Below are positions 18,479-26,851 of a stretch of 64,000 nucleotides of DNA, piece by piece; within the stretch, counting starts at the first letter, position 1, and the number at the start of each line of letters is the position of its first letter. The notes under the pieces are model-generated. The model was not told where the DNA came from. It saw only the letters and a program-made list of their open reading frames with translations, and did not search any database. Both the position numbers and the translations under genes were made by a program. Location of the stretch: assembly GCF_001262635.1 (NCBI RefSeq), contig NZ_JXYH01000007.1, forward strand, positions 1 to 64,000, given 5' to 3'. Source of the stretch: Aestuariivita boseongensis (GTDB lineage Bacteria > Pseudomonadota > Alphaproteobacteria > Rhodobacterales > Rhodobacteraceae).

Positions 18479-20008
18479 TCAGGCTGCCGCTTCCACAAGC
18501 CCCAGCTTTTCCGCCAGCCCAATGCGCTGCATCTTGCCCGTGGCGCCTTTCGGGATCTCATCGAGAATGATCACCTTCCGCGGCACCTTGAAATCAGCCA
18601 TGCGTTCAGCAGCAAAGGCGCGGATGTCTTTCTCGGACGCCTCGGCACCTTCGGCCAAGACAACCGCCGCTGCGACTTCTTCCCCCAGCTTGGGATGCGG
18701 CAGCGCAAAGGTCACGACCTGCACGATGGCCGGGTGATCCAGCAGCACGCCATCCACCTCCAGAGGGCTGATCTTTTCGCCGCCGCGGTTGATGATCTCT
18801 TTCAACCGACCTGTCAGATGCAGATAGCCATCCGCATCAAAGGCCCCCTGATCACCCGTGCGGAACCAGCGATGGCCTTCAGCCTCGAAGAAGTTCTTCT
18901 CATTGGCTTCCGGGTTGCCCTCATAGCCCGGTGTCACGTTCGGTCCGGAAATCGCGACCTCGCCCGTGCCGTCCACCAGACGGTTCTCGGTCTCATGGGC
19001 GATGCGCACCATGGGGCCCGCCTCTACGCCGACCGAGCCGGGTTTTTGCAGATCCATCCGGTTGCAGCACATCTGATGGGCGGCCTCGGTCATGCCATAG
19101 GCCTCGATCACCGGCGCGCCGAAGGTCTCGTTCAGCTGCGTCATCACCTGCGCAGGCAGCGAGGCCGAGGAGGACCGCAAGAAGCGCAGTTTCGTGGCCG
19201 CGATCACGTCCGCATTACGGCCCGCGCGCGACAGGATCGCCTGATGCATGGTGGGCACGGCAGTGTACCAGGTCGGTTTGGCCTCGGTCATCCAGCCGAA
19301 AAACCGCAGCGCGTCAAAGCCCGGGGCGCACCAAATCGAGGCGCCCGCCGACAGCGACGCGGTGACCGCCGCAACCAGACCGTGGATGTGGAACAAGGGC
19401 ATCACGTTCAGGCAGCGGTCCTCGGACGTCAGGCTCAGCGAATGCGCGATATTTTCGGCCGAAGCAGCGACGTTTGATTGCAACAACGGCACGATCTTGG
19501 GCCGCGACGTGGTGCCCGAGGTGTGCAGGATCAGCGCGATATCATCCGCCGCAGGTGCCGCATCATCCGCCTGCCCCGCTGATCCTTCCGCCGTCAGATC
19601 AAACGTACCCGCAGGAGCACCTTCCGGCACCGACAAGCGCAGAACGGTCAGGCCAAACCGCTGGGCCGCAGCCAATGCGGGACCGTCATAGCCATCCTCC
19701 AGCAAAATCGCCTTGGCCTTCAGATCTTCGAGGTAGAACGCAAATTCATCCTCGCGGTAAGCCGGGTTAAGCGGTGCGGTAGTGGCCGCCTGCGCGATGG
19801 TGACAAAGGCCACGGCCATTTCCGGGCCGTTGGGCAGCACGATCGCCACACGGTCGCCGCGCCCGACGCCTACGGCGTGCAACTGACCCGCGACCTTGGC
19901 CGATTGAGCGCGCAGCCCCTCATAGCTCATCCAATCGCGGCCTGGCGCACCGATGGCGGGCGCCTCACCGGGATGAGCGGCCAGCAATGCCTGAATGGTC
20001 GTCTCCAT
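18479..20008 (-). CDS. Acyl-CoA synthetase, AAE3 (oxalyl-CoA synthetase)-like
   Basis: This 509-residue AMP-binding enzyme activates a carboxylic acid to its CoA thioester. The P-loop LILHTSGTTSRPKIVPLLQ, the A5 motif IEAYGMTEAAHQM, the A7 motif WFRTGDQGAFDADGYL, the A8 motif LKEIINRGGEKISP and the catalytic Lys in PKGATGKMQRI are present. TTAPLNPAYREDEFAFYLED is very like the oxalyl-CoA synthetases of the AAE3/Pcs60 group, so a small dicarboxylate substrate is plausible. GGAAGGAAG supports METTIQ at 20008. The frame also opens at 20044, overlapping the tctA stop in ATGA, so coupling is likely either way. The transporter upstream probably imports its substrate. Confidence 0.85.
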   Translation of the reverse strand: METTIQALLAAHPGEAPAIGAPGRDWMSYEGLRAQSAKVAGQLHAVGVGRGDRVAIVLPNGPEMAVAFVTIAQAATTAPLNPAYREDEFAFYLEDLKAKAILLEDGYDGPALAAAQRFGLTVLRLSVPEGAPAGTFDLTAEGSAGQADDAAPAADDIALILHTSGTTSRPKIVPLLQSNVAASAENIAHSLSLTSEDRCLNVMPLFHIHGLVAAVTASLSAGASIWCAPGFDALRFFGWMTEAKPTWYTAVPTMHQAILSRAGRNADVIAATKLRFLRSSSASLPAQVMTQLNETFGAPVIEAYGMTEAAHQMCCNRMDLQKPGSVGVEAGPMVRIAHETENRLVDGTGEVAISGPNVTPGYEGNPEANEKNFFEAEGHRWFRTGDQGAFDADGYLHLTGRLKEIINRGGEKISPLEVDGVLLDHPAIVQVVTFALPHPKLGEEVAAAVVLAEGAEASEKDIRAFAAERMADFKVPRKVIILDEIPKGATGKMQRIGLAEKLGLVEAAA

Positions 20009-20040
20009 CGTCGTCTTCCTTCCTTTATTGGGGTCCCCGA

Positions 20041-21561
20041 TCATTCCGCCGGGGCAACCTTATCTTTGGATATGTTTTTGCGCAGAACCTTCAACAGGGG
20101 CAACAGGAAGAACAGAAGCGCGATGGCCATGAAGCTCGCAGAAAGCGGGCGTTCGAAAAAGGCCATAACATTCCCCTGTTCCGAAATCAGCGTCTGGCGG
20201 AAGCTTTTTTCCATCAACGGGCCAAGAACTAGCGCCAGAACCAGCGGGGCCAATGGGTAATCGGCCTTGCGCAGCAGATAGCCCGCAACCCCAAAGCCCA
20301 GGATCAGCCAGACATCATGCAGTTTCTGGCTGGGCGCATAGCCACCCACAAGGCACAGAACCAGTACCAGCGCACAAAGCACGGTGAAGGGCATCCTGAG
20401 CGCCCAGACAAACAGCGGGATCAGCGCCAGATTGATCGCAACGGCCGCGAAATTCGCGGTGTAGAGCGACGAGATCAGGCCCCAGACGAAATCGGGCTGT
20501 TCGATGAAGAGCATCGGACCCGGCACCAACCCCCACATCACCATACCGCCCAGCAGCAGTGCGGTGGTCGGCGAGCCGGGAATGCCCAGCGTCAGCATCG
20601 GCAAGAGCGATCCGGTGGAGGCCGCGTTGTTGGCCGTCTCGGGAGCCGCGACCCCTTCGATATTGCCCTTCCCGAAGGTCTCGGGCGATTTCGAGGTGGT
20701 TTTCGCCATGCCATAAGCCATCAGTGCGGCAGGCGTCGCCCCTGCGGCGGGCAGCATGCCCACGAAAAACCCAAGGAAGGATCCCAGCGACATGGTCTTC
20801 CACAGCCGGTTGATGGCTTTCATGCCCAGCCACAGCTCTTTGAAGGTCAGCTTCGCGGGCGTCACGCTGGGCGATTTGCGTTGGGTTTCGATGGTGTAAA
20901 GCACCTCCCCCACGCCATAAACGCCGATGGCCAGCACAAGGAAAGAGATGCCGGAATAAAACCCGGGTTCATCGAAGAAGATCAGCCGCGGCTGGCCGGA
21001 GATCAGATCAAGGCCGACCGTCGACAGAACCAAACCAAGGCAGATCATGATCAGCGTTTTCAGGACATCATCGCCACCCAGCCCCACGAAAGTGGTAAAG
21101 GCCAGGAGGACCAGCGCGAATTCCTCCGCCGGGCCAAAGGCCAGCGCCAGATCGGCCAGCGGGACGGCGAAAACGGTGAAGAGAACCACGGAAATCGTCC
21201 CACCAATGAACGACGCCATCGCCGCCGCGATCAGCGCCAGACCCGCCTTGCCCTGTTGCGCCATGGGCCGGCCGTCAAAGGTGGTCGCCACCGCCGTCGA
21301 CGATCCCGGTATTCCCAACAGAACCGACGAAATCGCCCCGCCATACATCGCGCCATAGTAAATCGCACAGAGCAGAATGATCGCCGAAGACGGCGGCACG
21401 ATAAAGGTCAGCGGCAGCACAATCGCCACACCATTCACGGACCCCAGCCCCGGCATCGCGCCGATGAAAAGGCCCGCCGTGACCCCAAGGATCACGATCA
21501 TCAGGTTCAGGGGCGACAGAGAGGTCGCGAACCCGTCAGCAAGAAGTGCAAGAACGTCCAT
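20041..21561 (-). CDS. tctA: TTT-family transporter large membrane subunit TctA
   Basis: TctA is the main membrane subunit of tripartite tricarboxylate transporters, which import di- or tricarboxylates with ion coupling after capture by TctC. At 506 residues it has about 12 hydrophobic segments. Both family motifs are visible: AMPGLGSVNGVAIVLPL near residue 40 and GMLPAAGATPAALMAYGMA in the middle. It lies 12 bases after tctB and overlaps or abuts the ligase gene, so tctC-tctB-tctA-ligase reads as one operon. Confidence 0.93.
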   Translation of the reverse strand: MDVLALLADGFATSLSPLNLMIVILGVTAGLFIGAMPGLGSVNGVAIVLPLTFIVPPSSAIILLCAIYYGAMYGGAISSVLLGIPGSSTAVATTFDGRPMAQQGKAGLALIAAAMASFIGGTISVVLFTVFAVPLADLALAFGPAEEFALVLLAFTTFVGLGGDDVLKTLIMICLGLVLSTVGLDLISGQPRLIFFDEPGFYSGISFLVLAIGVYGVGEVLYTIETQRKSPSVTPAKLTFKELWLGMKAINRLWKTMSLGSFLGFFVGMLPAAGATPAALMAYGMAKTTSKSPETFGKGNIEGVAAPETANNAASTGSLLPMLTLGIPGSPTTALLLGGMVMWGLVPGPMLFIEQPDFVWGLISSLYTANFAAVAINLALIPLFVWALRMPFTVLCALVLVLCLVGGYAPSQKLHDVWLILGFGVAGYLLRKADYPLAPLVLALVLGPLMEKSFRQTLISEQGNVMAFFERPLSASFMAIALLFFLLPLLKVLRKNISKDKVAPAE

Positions 21562-21573
21562 GACCCAGACCTC

Positions 21574-22119
21574 TTAGAAGAAGGTTGCGTAAAGCGGGAT
21601 GAAGAGCGGCTCGGTCCAGCCTTTGGGCAGCAGGATCTTGAGCGTGACTTCGAAGAAAAAGAACAGAAAGACCGGCGTCGACAGTGTCAGGATGCCCGTC
21701 AGGACCCAACCATGACGGCCATAGATCTTGAGATACCAGAACATGAAGAGCGGGATCGCGATATAGCTGCCCGCGTAGGGCATCAGCGCGATCGTCACCG
21801 CCACCGCCACCGTCACGGCAATGACCGATCGCAGAGTGACGTGATCGAAAAACGCCTGCTGGGTGCGGTCCTGCAGGAAGCTGCGCACCAGAACCCCGCC
21901 TGCCGCCAGCGCCATGATCAGCGACAGCCAGAACGGAAACGCGCCGCCACCCGGGCCGCCGGTTTCGCCGTTCCACCCGATGGGCAGGGCCACGGCGTCG
22001 CTCATGAAATAAAGGCTCATCCCGATGATGGAGAGCGCAATCAGGCGATCAGCAGCTTGCAACGGCTTGCTCCCGGTGAAGTGTGAAAGGGTCAGGAGGC
22101 AGAGGGCAGGCTCGATCAC
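21574..22119 (-). CDS. tctB: TTT-family transporter small membrane subunit TctB
   Basis: This 181-residue protein has four hydrophobic segments (LIALSIIGMSLYFMSDAVAL, FPFWLSLIMALAAGGVLV, SVIAVTVAVAVTIALMPYAG and VLTGILTLSTPVFLFFFFEV), as expected for TctB. The LFMFWYLKIYGRHGW loop is typical of the family. The order tctC-tctB-tctA is the normal one. The membrane-complex assignment rests on this order and on size. Confidence 0.88.
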   Translation of the reverse strand: MIEPALCLLTLSHFTGSKPLQAADRLIALSIIGMSLYFMSDAVALPIGWNGETGGPGGGAFPFWLSLIMALAAGGVLVRSFLQDRTQQAFFDHVTLRSVIAVTVAVAVTIALMPYAGSYIAIPLFMFWYLKIYGRHGWVLTGILTLSTPVFLFFFFEVTLKILLPKGWTEPLFIPLYATFF

Positions 22120-22158
22120 ACGAACCCGCCCCGCTGCATCAGGAGATCAGGGCCTGCC

Positions 22159-23142
22159 TCAGGAGCTTTCGCCCATCATGTTCAGGATCTCGGCGTGTTT
22201 CTCACGCTCTTCCAGGAAATAGGCCTGCAGCTCATCGCCGCTCAGGAAATCGGCCATCAGGGCTTTTTCCTTGGTATAGGTCTGCCATTCCTCGGTCTGC
22301 GACAGCGCGCGGAAGAGCTCGGTGTAATAGGCCACCGCTTCGGCAGGCATGTCCTTGGGGCCTACGAACGAGCGCTGCATCCAATAGACGATGTCATGGC
22401 CCAGCTCACGTGCCGTGGGAACATCAGGGAACGCTTCCAGACGTTCGGGTGTGAAAGCCGCGATGGGGCGCGCTTTGCCCGCGTTGTAAAAGCCCATCTG
22501 CTCGGAGGGGTTGTTCACGGTCGAATCGATATGGCCGCCCACCAGGTTCTTGGCAACATCTCCGCCGCCCTTGAAGGGGACATAGGTGATTTCGATGTCA
22601 AACTCGTTTTCCAGCATCGCGGTAACAAGGCTGTCTTCCTGACCGGTGCCGGTGCCGCCCATTTTCCAGGTGCCGCCCGAGGCTTTGACCGCCGCGACCC
22701 AGTCATCCAGCGTTTGGATGTCACTGTCTGCGTTCACCCACAGAACAAAGGTGTCCAGCGCCATGCGGGCGATGGGGGTGAATTCTTCGATATCGACGCC
22801 GATATCGGTGCGCAGGGGCGTGGTGTAATAGCTGTTCAGCGTCGCCATGATCTTGTGATCATCGCCGCCATTATCTTTCAGATAGCGCAGCGCCTCGGCC
22901 CCCGAACCGCCGCCCTTGTTCACGGGCAGAACCGGCATGGTGGCCAGTTTTTCCTTCTGGATGATCGACTGGAACAGCCGCGCAAGGCGATCCGCGCCAC
23001 CGCCCTGACCGGCCATGATGACCATTTCGATGGGTTTGTTGGGCGCCCAGTCGGACGCGGCGGCGGGCAGAGCCGCACCTGCAGTGAGCAGAGCGGAAGC
23101 GGCCAGCGCCATTGCCGAACGGCGAGTGAAAATGTTGATCAT
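22159..23142 (-). CDS. tctC: TTT-family solute-binding protein TctC (Bug)
   Basis: This is the periplasmic receptor of the TTT transporter, 327 residues from MINIFTRRSAMALAASALL. A signal peptide ends at AAASD. The Bug-family N-terminal motif WAPNKPIEMVIMAGQGGGADRLARL follows, then VLPVNKGGGSGAEALRYL and the domain-2 motif GTGTGQEDSLVTAML. GGGAGGA six bases upstream of 23142 sets the start, and the longer frame to 23229 would read through the promoter. Substrate is probably a carboxylate, but Bug proteins vary too much to name it. Expression is probably controlled from the operator at 23273-23299. Confidence 0.92.
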   Translation of the reverse strand: MINIFTRRSAMALAASALLTAGAALPAAASDWAPNKPIEMVIMAGQGGGADRLARLFQSIIQKEKLATMPVLPVNKGGGSGAEALRYLKDNGGDDHKIMATLNSYYTTPLRTDIGVDIEEFTPIARMALDTFVLWVNADSDIQTLDDWVAAVKASGGTWKMGGTGTGQEDSLVTAMLENEFDIEITYVPFKGGGDVAKNLVGGHIDSTVNNPSEQMGFYNAGKARPIAAFTPERLEAFPDVPTARELGHDIVYWMQRSFVGPKDMPAEAVAYYTELFRALSQTEEWQTYTKEKALMADFLSGDELQAYFLEEREKHAEILNMMGESS

Positions 23143-23272
23143 GTGTGTCCTCCCAATGATGCCCACTGCCGAAAGCTGACAAAGAATGCGATCAAACCGG
23201 CACTGGTACTGGGGGGTTTTAGCGCCCACGACAGATTATTCCCCCAAAATCGGGTTGCTTAGTAGAAAATTA

Positions 23273-23299
23273 CCTTTACATTATTTACAATTGTAAAGG
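23273..23299. promoter_or_regulatory. Palindromic operator between tctC and the ScfR-type regulator
   Basis: Three TTTACA half sites occur here. CCTTTACA and TGTAAAGG form an outer inverted repeat spaced by 11 bases, and inside it TTTACAATTGTAAA (23284-23297) is a perfect 14-bp palindrome. The array ends nine bases before the regulator ATG and lies in the 166-base divergent gap (23143-23308). It therefore fits an operator for autoregulation and for control of the Tct operon. The regulator as ligand is inferred. Confidence 0.7.
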
Positions 23300-23308
23300 T
23301 GTAATGCC

Positions 23309-24715
23309 ATGAGCAAGACATTTGTCGGTCCGCAGCTGCGCCAGTTGCGCCGCACCCATGGGGAAACCCAAGCCCGCATGGCCGAACGTTTGGGTATCAG
23401 CCCGGCCTACGTCAACCTTTTGGAAAGCAATCAAAGATCGCTGTCAGTACAGGTTCTGGTGGCGATCACCGAAACCTATGGCGTGGACTGGCGCGACCTT
23501 CTGCGCGAGGGCGAAGAAAACCGCGTGCCCGAGCTGCGCGCGGCGATGCGCGATCCGATCTTTCCCGGCGAGCCGCCGGATGTGCAGGAGCTGCGCGCGG
23601 CCCTTGATCATGCGCCGCGCGTGGTCGATCGGTTCCTGCAGCTGTACCAAAGCCACACGGCCCTGACCGACCGGCTGAACCGCATGTCCGGCACCGGCGA
23701 CGCGATGGATCTGCTGGCCACCTCTCCCGAAACGGCGATCCATGACGTGTTTCGCGACCGCGGGAATTACTTCGACACGCTGGAGCGTGTGGCCGAGGAT
23801 TTCCGCGGGCGGATCGGGGGCGCGGCGGATGACATGTATGCCTCGATCAAGCGGTTCCTCAGGGTCGAGATGGGCCTGACCGCACAAATCGTGCCGCCCG
23901 AACAGATGCGCGATACGCTCCGCCTGTTCGATCGCGACCGCGGGGAAGTCTTGCTGTCGCAAGCCCTGGATCATTCGAACCGCGTCTTTCAGCTGGCCCA
24001 TGTGCTGGGGCTTCTGGTCTGTTCAGACCATGTCGAAACCATCGTGACCCAATCCGCAATTGCCGATCCCGATGCGCGGGCCCGGCTGGCGGTGGAACTG
24101 ACCAATTACTTCGCGGGCGCAGTGCTGATGCCTTATGAGGCCTTCCTGACCCTTGCCGAGGAAACGAAATATGATCTGGACCGGCTTGCCGCCGCCTTTG
24201 GAGTAAGTTTCGAGCAAGTCTGCCACCGCCTGACCACCTTGCAGCGCGACGGACGAAAGGGTGTGCCGTTCTTCTTTCTGCGCGTGGACCGGGCGGGCAA
24301 TGTCACCAAACGCTTCAACGCCACGCCGTTTACGCTGGCCGAACGTGGTGGATCCTGCCCGGTCTGGGATATTCATCGCGCATTGCGCACCCCCGGCGTC
24401 ATGATCCCGCGCTTTGTCGAATTGCCCGACGGCGGGCAGTTCTTCACGCTCTGCCGGTCCACGGACAGGCCCGTGTTCAGCCGGGGCACGCAGGATCGCA
24501 GGCTTGCGGTGGCGCTGGGATGTGAACGCGCCCATGCGGAGCGGATCTGCTATGCCGAGCCATTCAACCTGAAAGATCCCGAGATCTTCCATCCCATCGG
24601 CATTTCCTGCCATGTTTGTCCGCGCAAGGCCTGTACCCAGCGCGCGCACCAGCCGCTGAACATGAAACTTGGGCTGGATGCGGACAGGCGTGGATCAACC
24701 CGGTACGAAAGCTGA
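23309..24715 (+). CDS. ScfR/RamB-type short-chain acyl-CoA regulator (XRE + ImmA/IrrE)
   Basis: This 468-residue transcription factor begins with an XRE helix-turn-helix (LRQLRRTHGETQARMAERLGISPAYVNLLES). An ImmA/IrrE-like domain follows (LTNYFAGAVLMPYEAFLTLAEETKYD). The C-terminal ScfR domain ends in a Cys cluster (SCHVCPRKACTQRAHQP). Family members sense short-chain acyl-CoAs and control acetate, propionate or methylcitrate genes. This one faces an uptake-plus-CoA-ligase operon, so its inducer may be the CoA ester that the ligase makes. A TTTACA palindrome just before its start suggests autoregulation. Confidence 0.88.
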   Translation: MSKTFVGPQLRQLRRTHGETQARMAERLGISPAYVNLLESNQRSLSVQVLVAITETYGVDWRDLLREGEENRVPELRAAMRDPIFPGEPPDVQELRAALDHAPRVVDRFLQLYQSHTALTDRLNRMSGTGDAMDLLATSPETAIHDVFRDRGNYFDTLERVAEDFRGRIGGAADDMYASIKRFLRVEMGLTAQIVPPEQMRDTLRLFDRDRGEVLLSQALDHSNRVFQLAHVLGLLVCSDHVETIVTQSAIADPDARARLAVELTNYFAGAVLMPYEAFLTLAEETKYDLDRLAAAFGVSFEQVCHRLTTLQRDGRKGVPFFFLRVDRAGNVTKRFNATPFTLAERGGSCPVWDIHRALRTPGVMIPRFVELPDGGQFFTLCRSTDRPVFSRGTQDRRLAVALGCERAHAERICYAEPFNLKDPEIFHPIGISCHVCPRKACTQRAHQPLNMKLGLDADRRGSTRYES

Positions 24716-24771
24716 CTTGCACCGGGGCGGGTTTTGCGCCCAACTGGCCTGCGCAGGACAAAGGACAGGCG

Positions 24772-25854
24772 ATGCGACCCCAACCCTATCTGAACCCGAT
24801 GCCGGTGCGCGGCCGGATCGACACGGCCCAACCTCTGGGCCTGCCGGTCATCAACATGGCCTTCAACGAATTGCCCTGGGCCCCCGCCCCCGCGGTGGCG
24901 CAGGCCCTGGCCCAGGCCAGCACGGGCGCGCAACGCTATGGCAGCCCGTCCTGCGACCGCTTGCGCGCTGCATTGGGAGAGGCCCATGGCCTGGATCCCG
25001 ACCGGATCATCTGCGGCAACGGGTCGGAAGATCTGCTGGACGTGATCGCACGCGTCTTTGCCCGTCCGGGCGATGAGATCCTGATCAGTCAGTTCGGCTA
25101 TATCCAGTTCGCGCTGACTGCAAACAGGCTGGGCGCGGATCTGGTGAAAGCGCCCGAGTCTGATTACCACACCGATGTCGACGCGCTGCTGGCGGCGGTG
25201 ACAGATCGCACCAGGGTTCTGTTCCTGGCCAATCCGAACAACCCCACAGGCACCTATATCCCGGTGGAGGACCTGGCTCGGCTGGCCGATGGGCTGCGCG
25301 AGGATGTCGTTCTGGTGCTGGATCTGGCCTATGGCGAATTCGCGCCGGACGGATATTGCGCGCAAACCCATCAGCTTGTGGACCGGCATGAAAATGTGGT
25401 GGTGACGCGAACCTTCTCGAAAGCCTTTGGTCTTGCGGGCGCGCGGGCGGGTTGGTGCCACGGGCCCGCCTGGATCATCCCGGTGCTTTACGCCGCGCGC
25501 GCCATGGGGCCTGTGAATGCGCTGGCGCAGGCGGCTGCAATTGCCGCGCTGTCGGATATGCAGACCGTGCATGAGCGCGTGGCCGCCATCCAGTCAGAGC
25601 GCGCGCGCCTGACAGGCGTTCTGACCCAGCGCGGGTGTCATGTATTGCCCAGCCACGCGAATTTCCTGCTGTTGAGCCCGCCGGACCGCGACCCGGCCAG
25701 TACCGAGGCGCTGATCGTGCATCTGTTCGACACCGCCGGGCTGATCGTGACACGCACGCGGGAGGCCGGGCTTGAGGAGTTCTTGCGCGTCTCGATCTCT
25801 CTGCCCGAGCATAACGACCTGTTTCTGGAAGCCGTCGATCGCTTTCTTGCCTGA
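24772..25854 (+). CDS. PLP-dependent class I/II aminotransferase (HisC-like)
   Basis: This 360-residue fold-type I enzyme resembles histidinol-phosphate aminotransferases. RIICGNGSEDLLDVIARVF binds the PLP phosphate and LANPNNPTGTYIP is the family signature. LVLDLAYGEFAPDG carries the ring-binding Asp and Tyr, and VVTRTFSKAFGLAGARAGW holds the Schiff-base Lys. ATG 24772 has AAGGA seven bases upstream. The frame extends back into the regulator gene but is not conserved-looking there. HisC-like enzymes also act on aromatic amino acids. Because IorAB and a hydroxyacid dehydrogenase lie downstream, a role in making arylpyruvates is possible but unproven. It converges on the next gene with a 15-base gap. 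Confidence 0.88.
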   Translation: MRPQPYLNPMPVRGRIDTAQPLGLPVINMAFNELPWAPAPAVAQALAQASTGAQRYGSPSCDRLRAALGEAHGLDPDRIICGNGSEDLLDVIARVFARPGDEILISQFGYIQFALTANRLGADLVKAPESDYHTDVDALLAAVTDRTRVLFLANPNNPTGTYIPVEDLARLADGLREDVVLVLDLAYGEFAPDGYCAQTHQLVDRHENVVVTRTFSKAFGLAGARAGWCHGPAWIIPVLYAARAMGPVNALAQAAAIAALSDMQTVHERVAAIQSERARLTGVLTQRGCHVLPSHANFLLLSPPDRDPASTEALIVHLFDTAGLIVTRTREAGLEEFLRVSISLPEHNDLFLEAVDRFLA

Positions 25855-25869
25855 TCGGGCCCGCGCGGC

Positions 25870-26850
25870 CTAGCCCTTGACCGGCATCTTGTCCAAATGC
25901 CGAAGCATCGCGGCAAAGGCGTCCAGCCGGCCCTGCTGATAGGCGGCGAGGTCCATTCCCTCGTAGTTCAGGAACCCCTGCCCGTCGCGCAGGCCGGTGC
26001 GGCCTTTCTCCATATTCTCTTCAATGATCGCGGCGGCGGCAAAGCGGTCATGCCCGGTGGCCTGCGTCATGTAGCGGCTGGCGTAATAGAGGATATCGCC
26101 CCCGCCCCAGTCGATGAACTCCAGAAGACCAAGCACCGCAAAACGGAAGCCAAAGCCGTATTTCGTGGCCTTGTCGATGTCTTCGGCGGTCGCGACCCCT
26201 TCTTCCACCATGCGGGCGGCCTCGTTCATTGCAAGCATCTGGATGCGCGGCACGATATAGCCGGGACTGGCTTTGCAGACCACGGGCACCTTGCCGATGC
26301 GTTCCAGCAGGTCTTTCAGCGCTTGTGTCACCGCCGGATCGGTCGCGTCGCCCGGAGACACCTCGACCAGCGGGACCAGAAAGGCGGGGTTCAGCCAATG
26401 GGCATTCAGGAAGCGTTCCGGACGGGTGACAAGCGGCTGGAGATCATTCGACAGGATGGTCGAGGTGGTCGAGGCGATGATCGCAGCCGGATCGGCATGA
26501 GCGCAGACGCGGGCGAAGGCGTCTTTCTTGGCCTCGATCGTTTCGGGAACGCCTTCGAAGATGACGCTGGCGCCATCCAGCCCCTCGGCCAGTTGGTCGT
26601 TAGAGAACAAACGCACGCGGTCGGCGACCGTCCCAACTTCGGCCAGGTCCAGAAGGCCTAAGCCCGCCATCATGGTCAGCGTCGCTGTCAGCTCGGACCG
26701 CGCTTCTTCGGCCAGGGTTTGTGCGGCCTCCGCATCGCGTGGCTTGGCGTCGATCAGATGCACCGGGTGGCCGGAATAGGCGAAGGCCACAGCCATGCCG
26801 CGCCCCATGCGGCCCGCACCGACGCAGGCGATGGTTTCCTTGGCCGCCAT
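25870..26850 (-). CDS. 3-hydroxyacyl-CoA dehydrogenase family protein
   Basis: This 326-residue NAD-dependent dehydrogenase has the N-terminal CVGAGRMGRGMAVAFAYSGH fingerprint. The catalytic-region segment NAHWLNPAFLVPLVEV has the His and Asn-Pro of the family. The C-terminal domain is GYIVPRIQMLAMNEAARMVEEGVA. Its length and simple two-domain form fit 3-hydroxybutyryl-CoA, L-carnitine or L-gulonate 3-dehydrogenases, and I cannot choose among them. One base separates it from the upstream opine-dehydrogenase-like gene, so the two are one transcript. AAGGGG lies six bases before the start. Confidence 0.87.
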   Translation of the reverse strand: MAAKETIACVGAGRMGRGMAVAFAYSGHPVHLIDAKPRDAEAAQTLAEEARSELTATLTMMAGLGLLDLAEVGTVADRVRLFSNDQLAEGLDGASVIFEGVPETIEAKKDAFARVCAHADPAAIIASTTSTILSNDLQPLVTRPERFLNAHWLNPAFLVPLVEVSPGDATDPAVTQALKDLLERIGKVPVVCKASPGYIVPRIQMLAMNEAARMVEEGVATAEDIDKATKYGFGFRFAVLGLLEFIDWGGGDILYYASRYMTQATGHDRFAAAAIIEENMEKGRTGLRDGQGFLNYEGMDLAAYQQGRLDAFAAMLRHLDKMPVKG

Positions 26851-26851
26851 G

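Noticed and set aside
20317-22086. A 589-codon plus-strand frame across tctA and tctB
   Set aside because: It crosses two recognised genes antisense and translates to an Arg/Gln/His-rich string with no domain.
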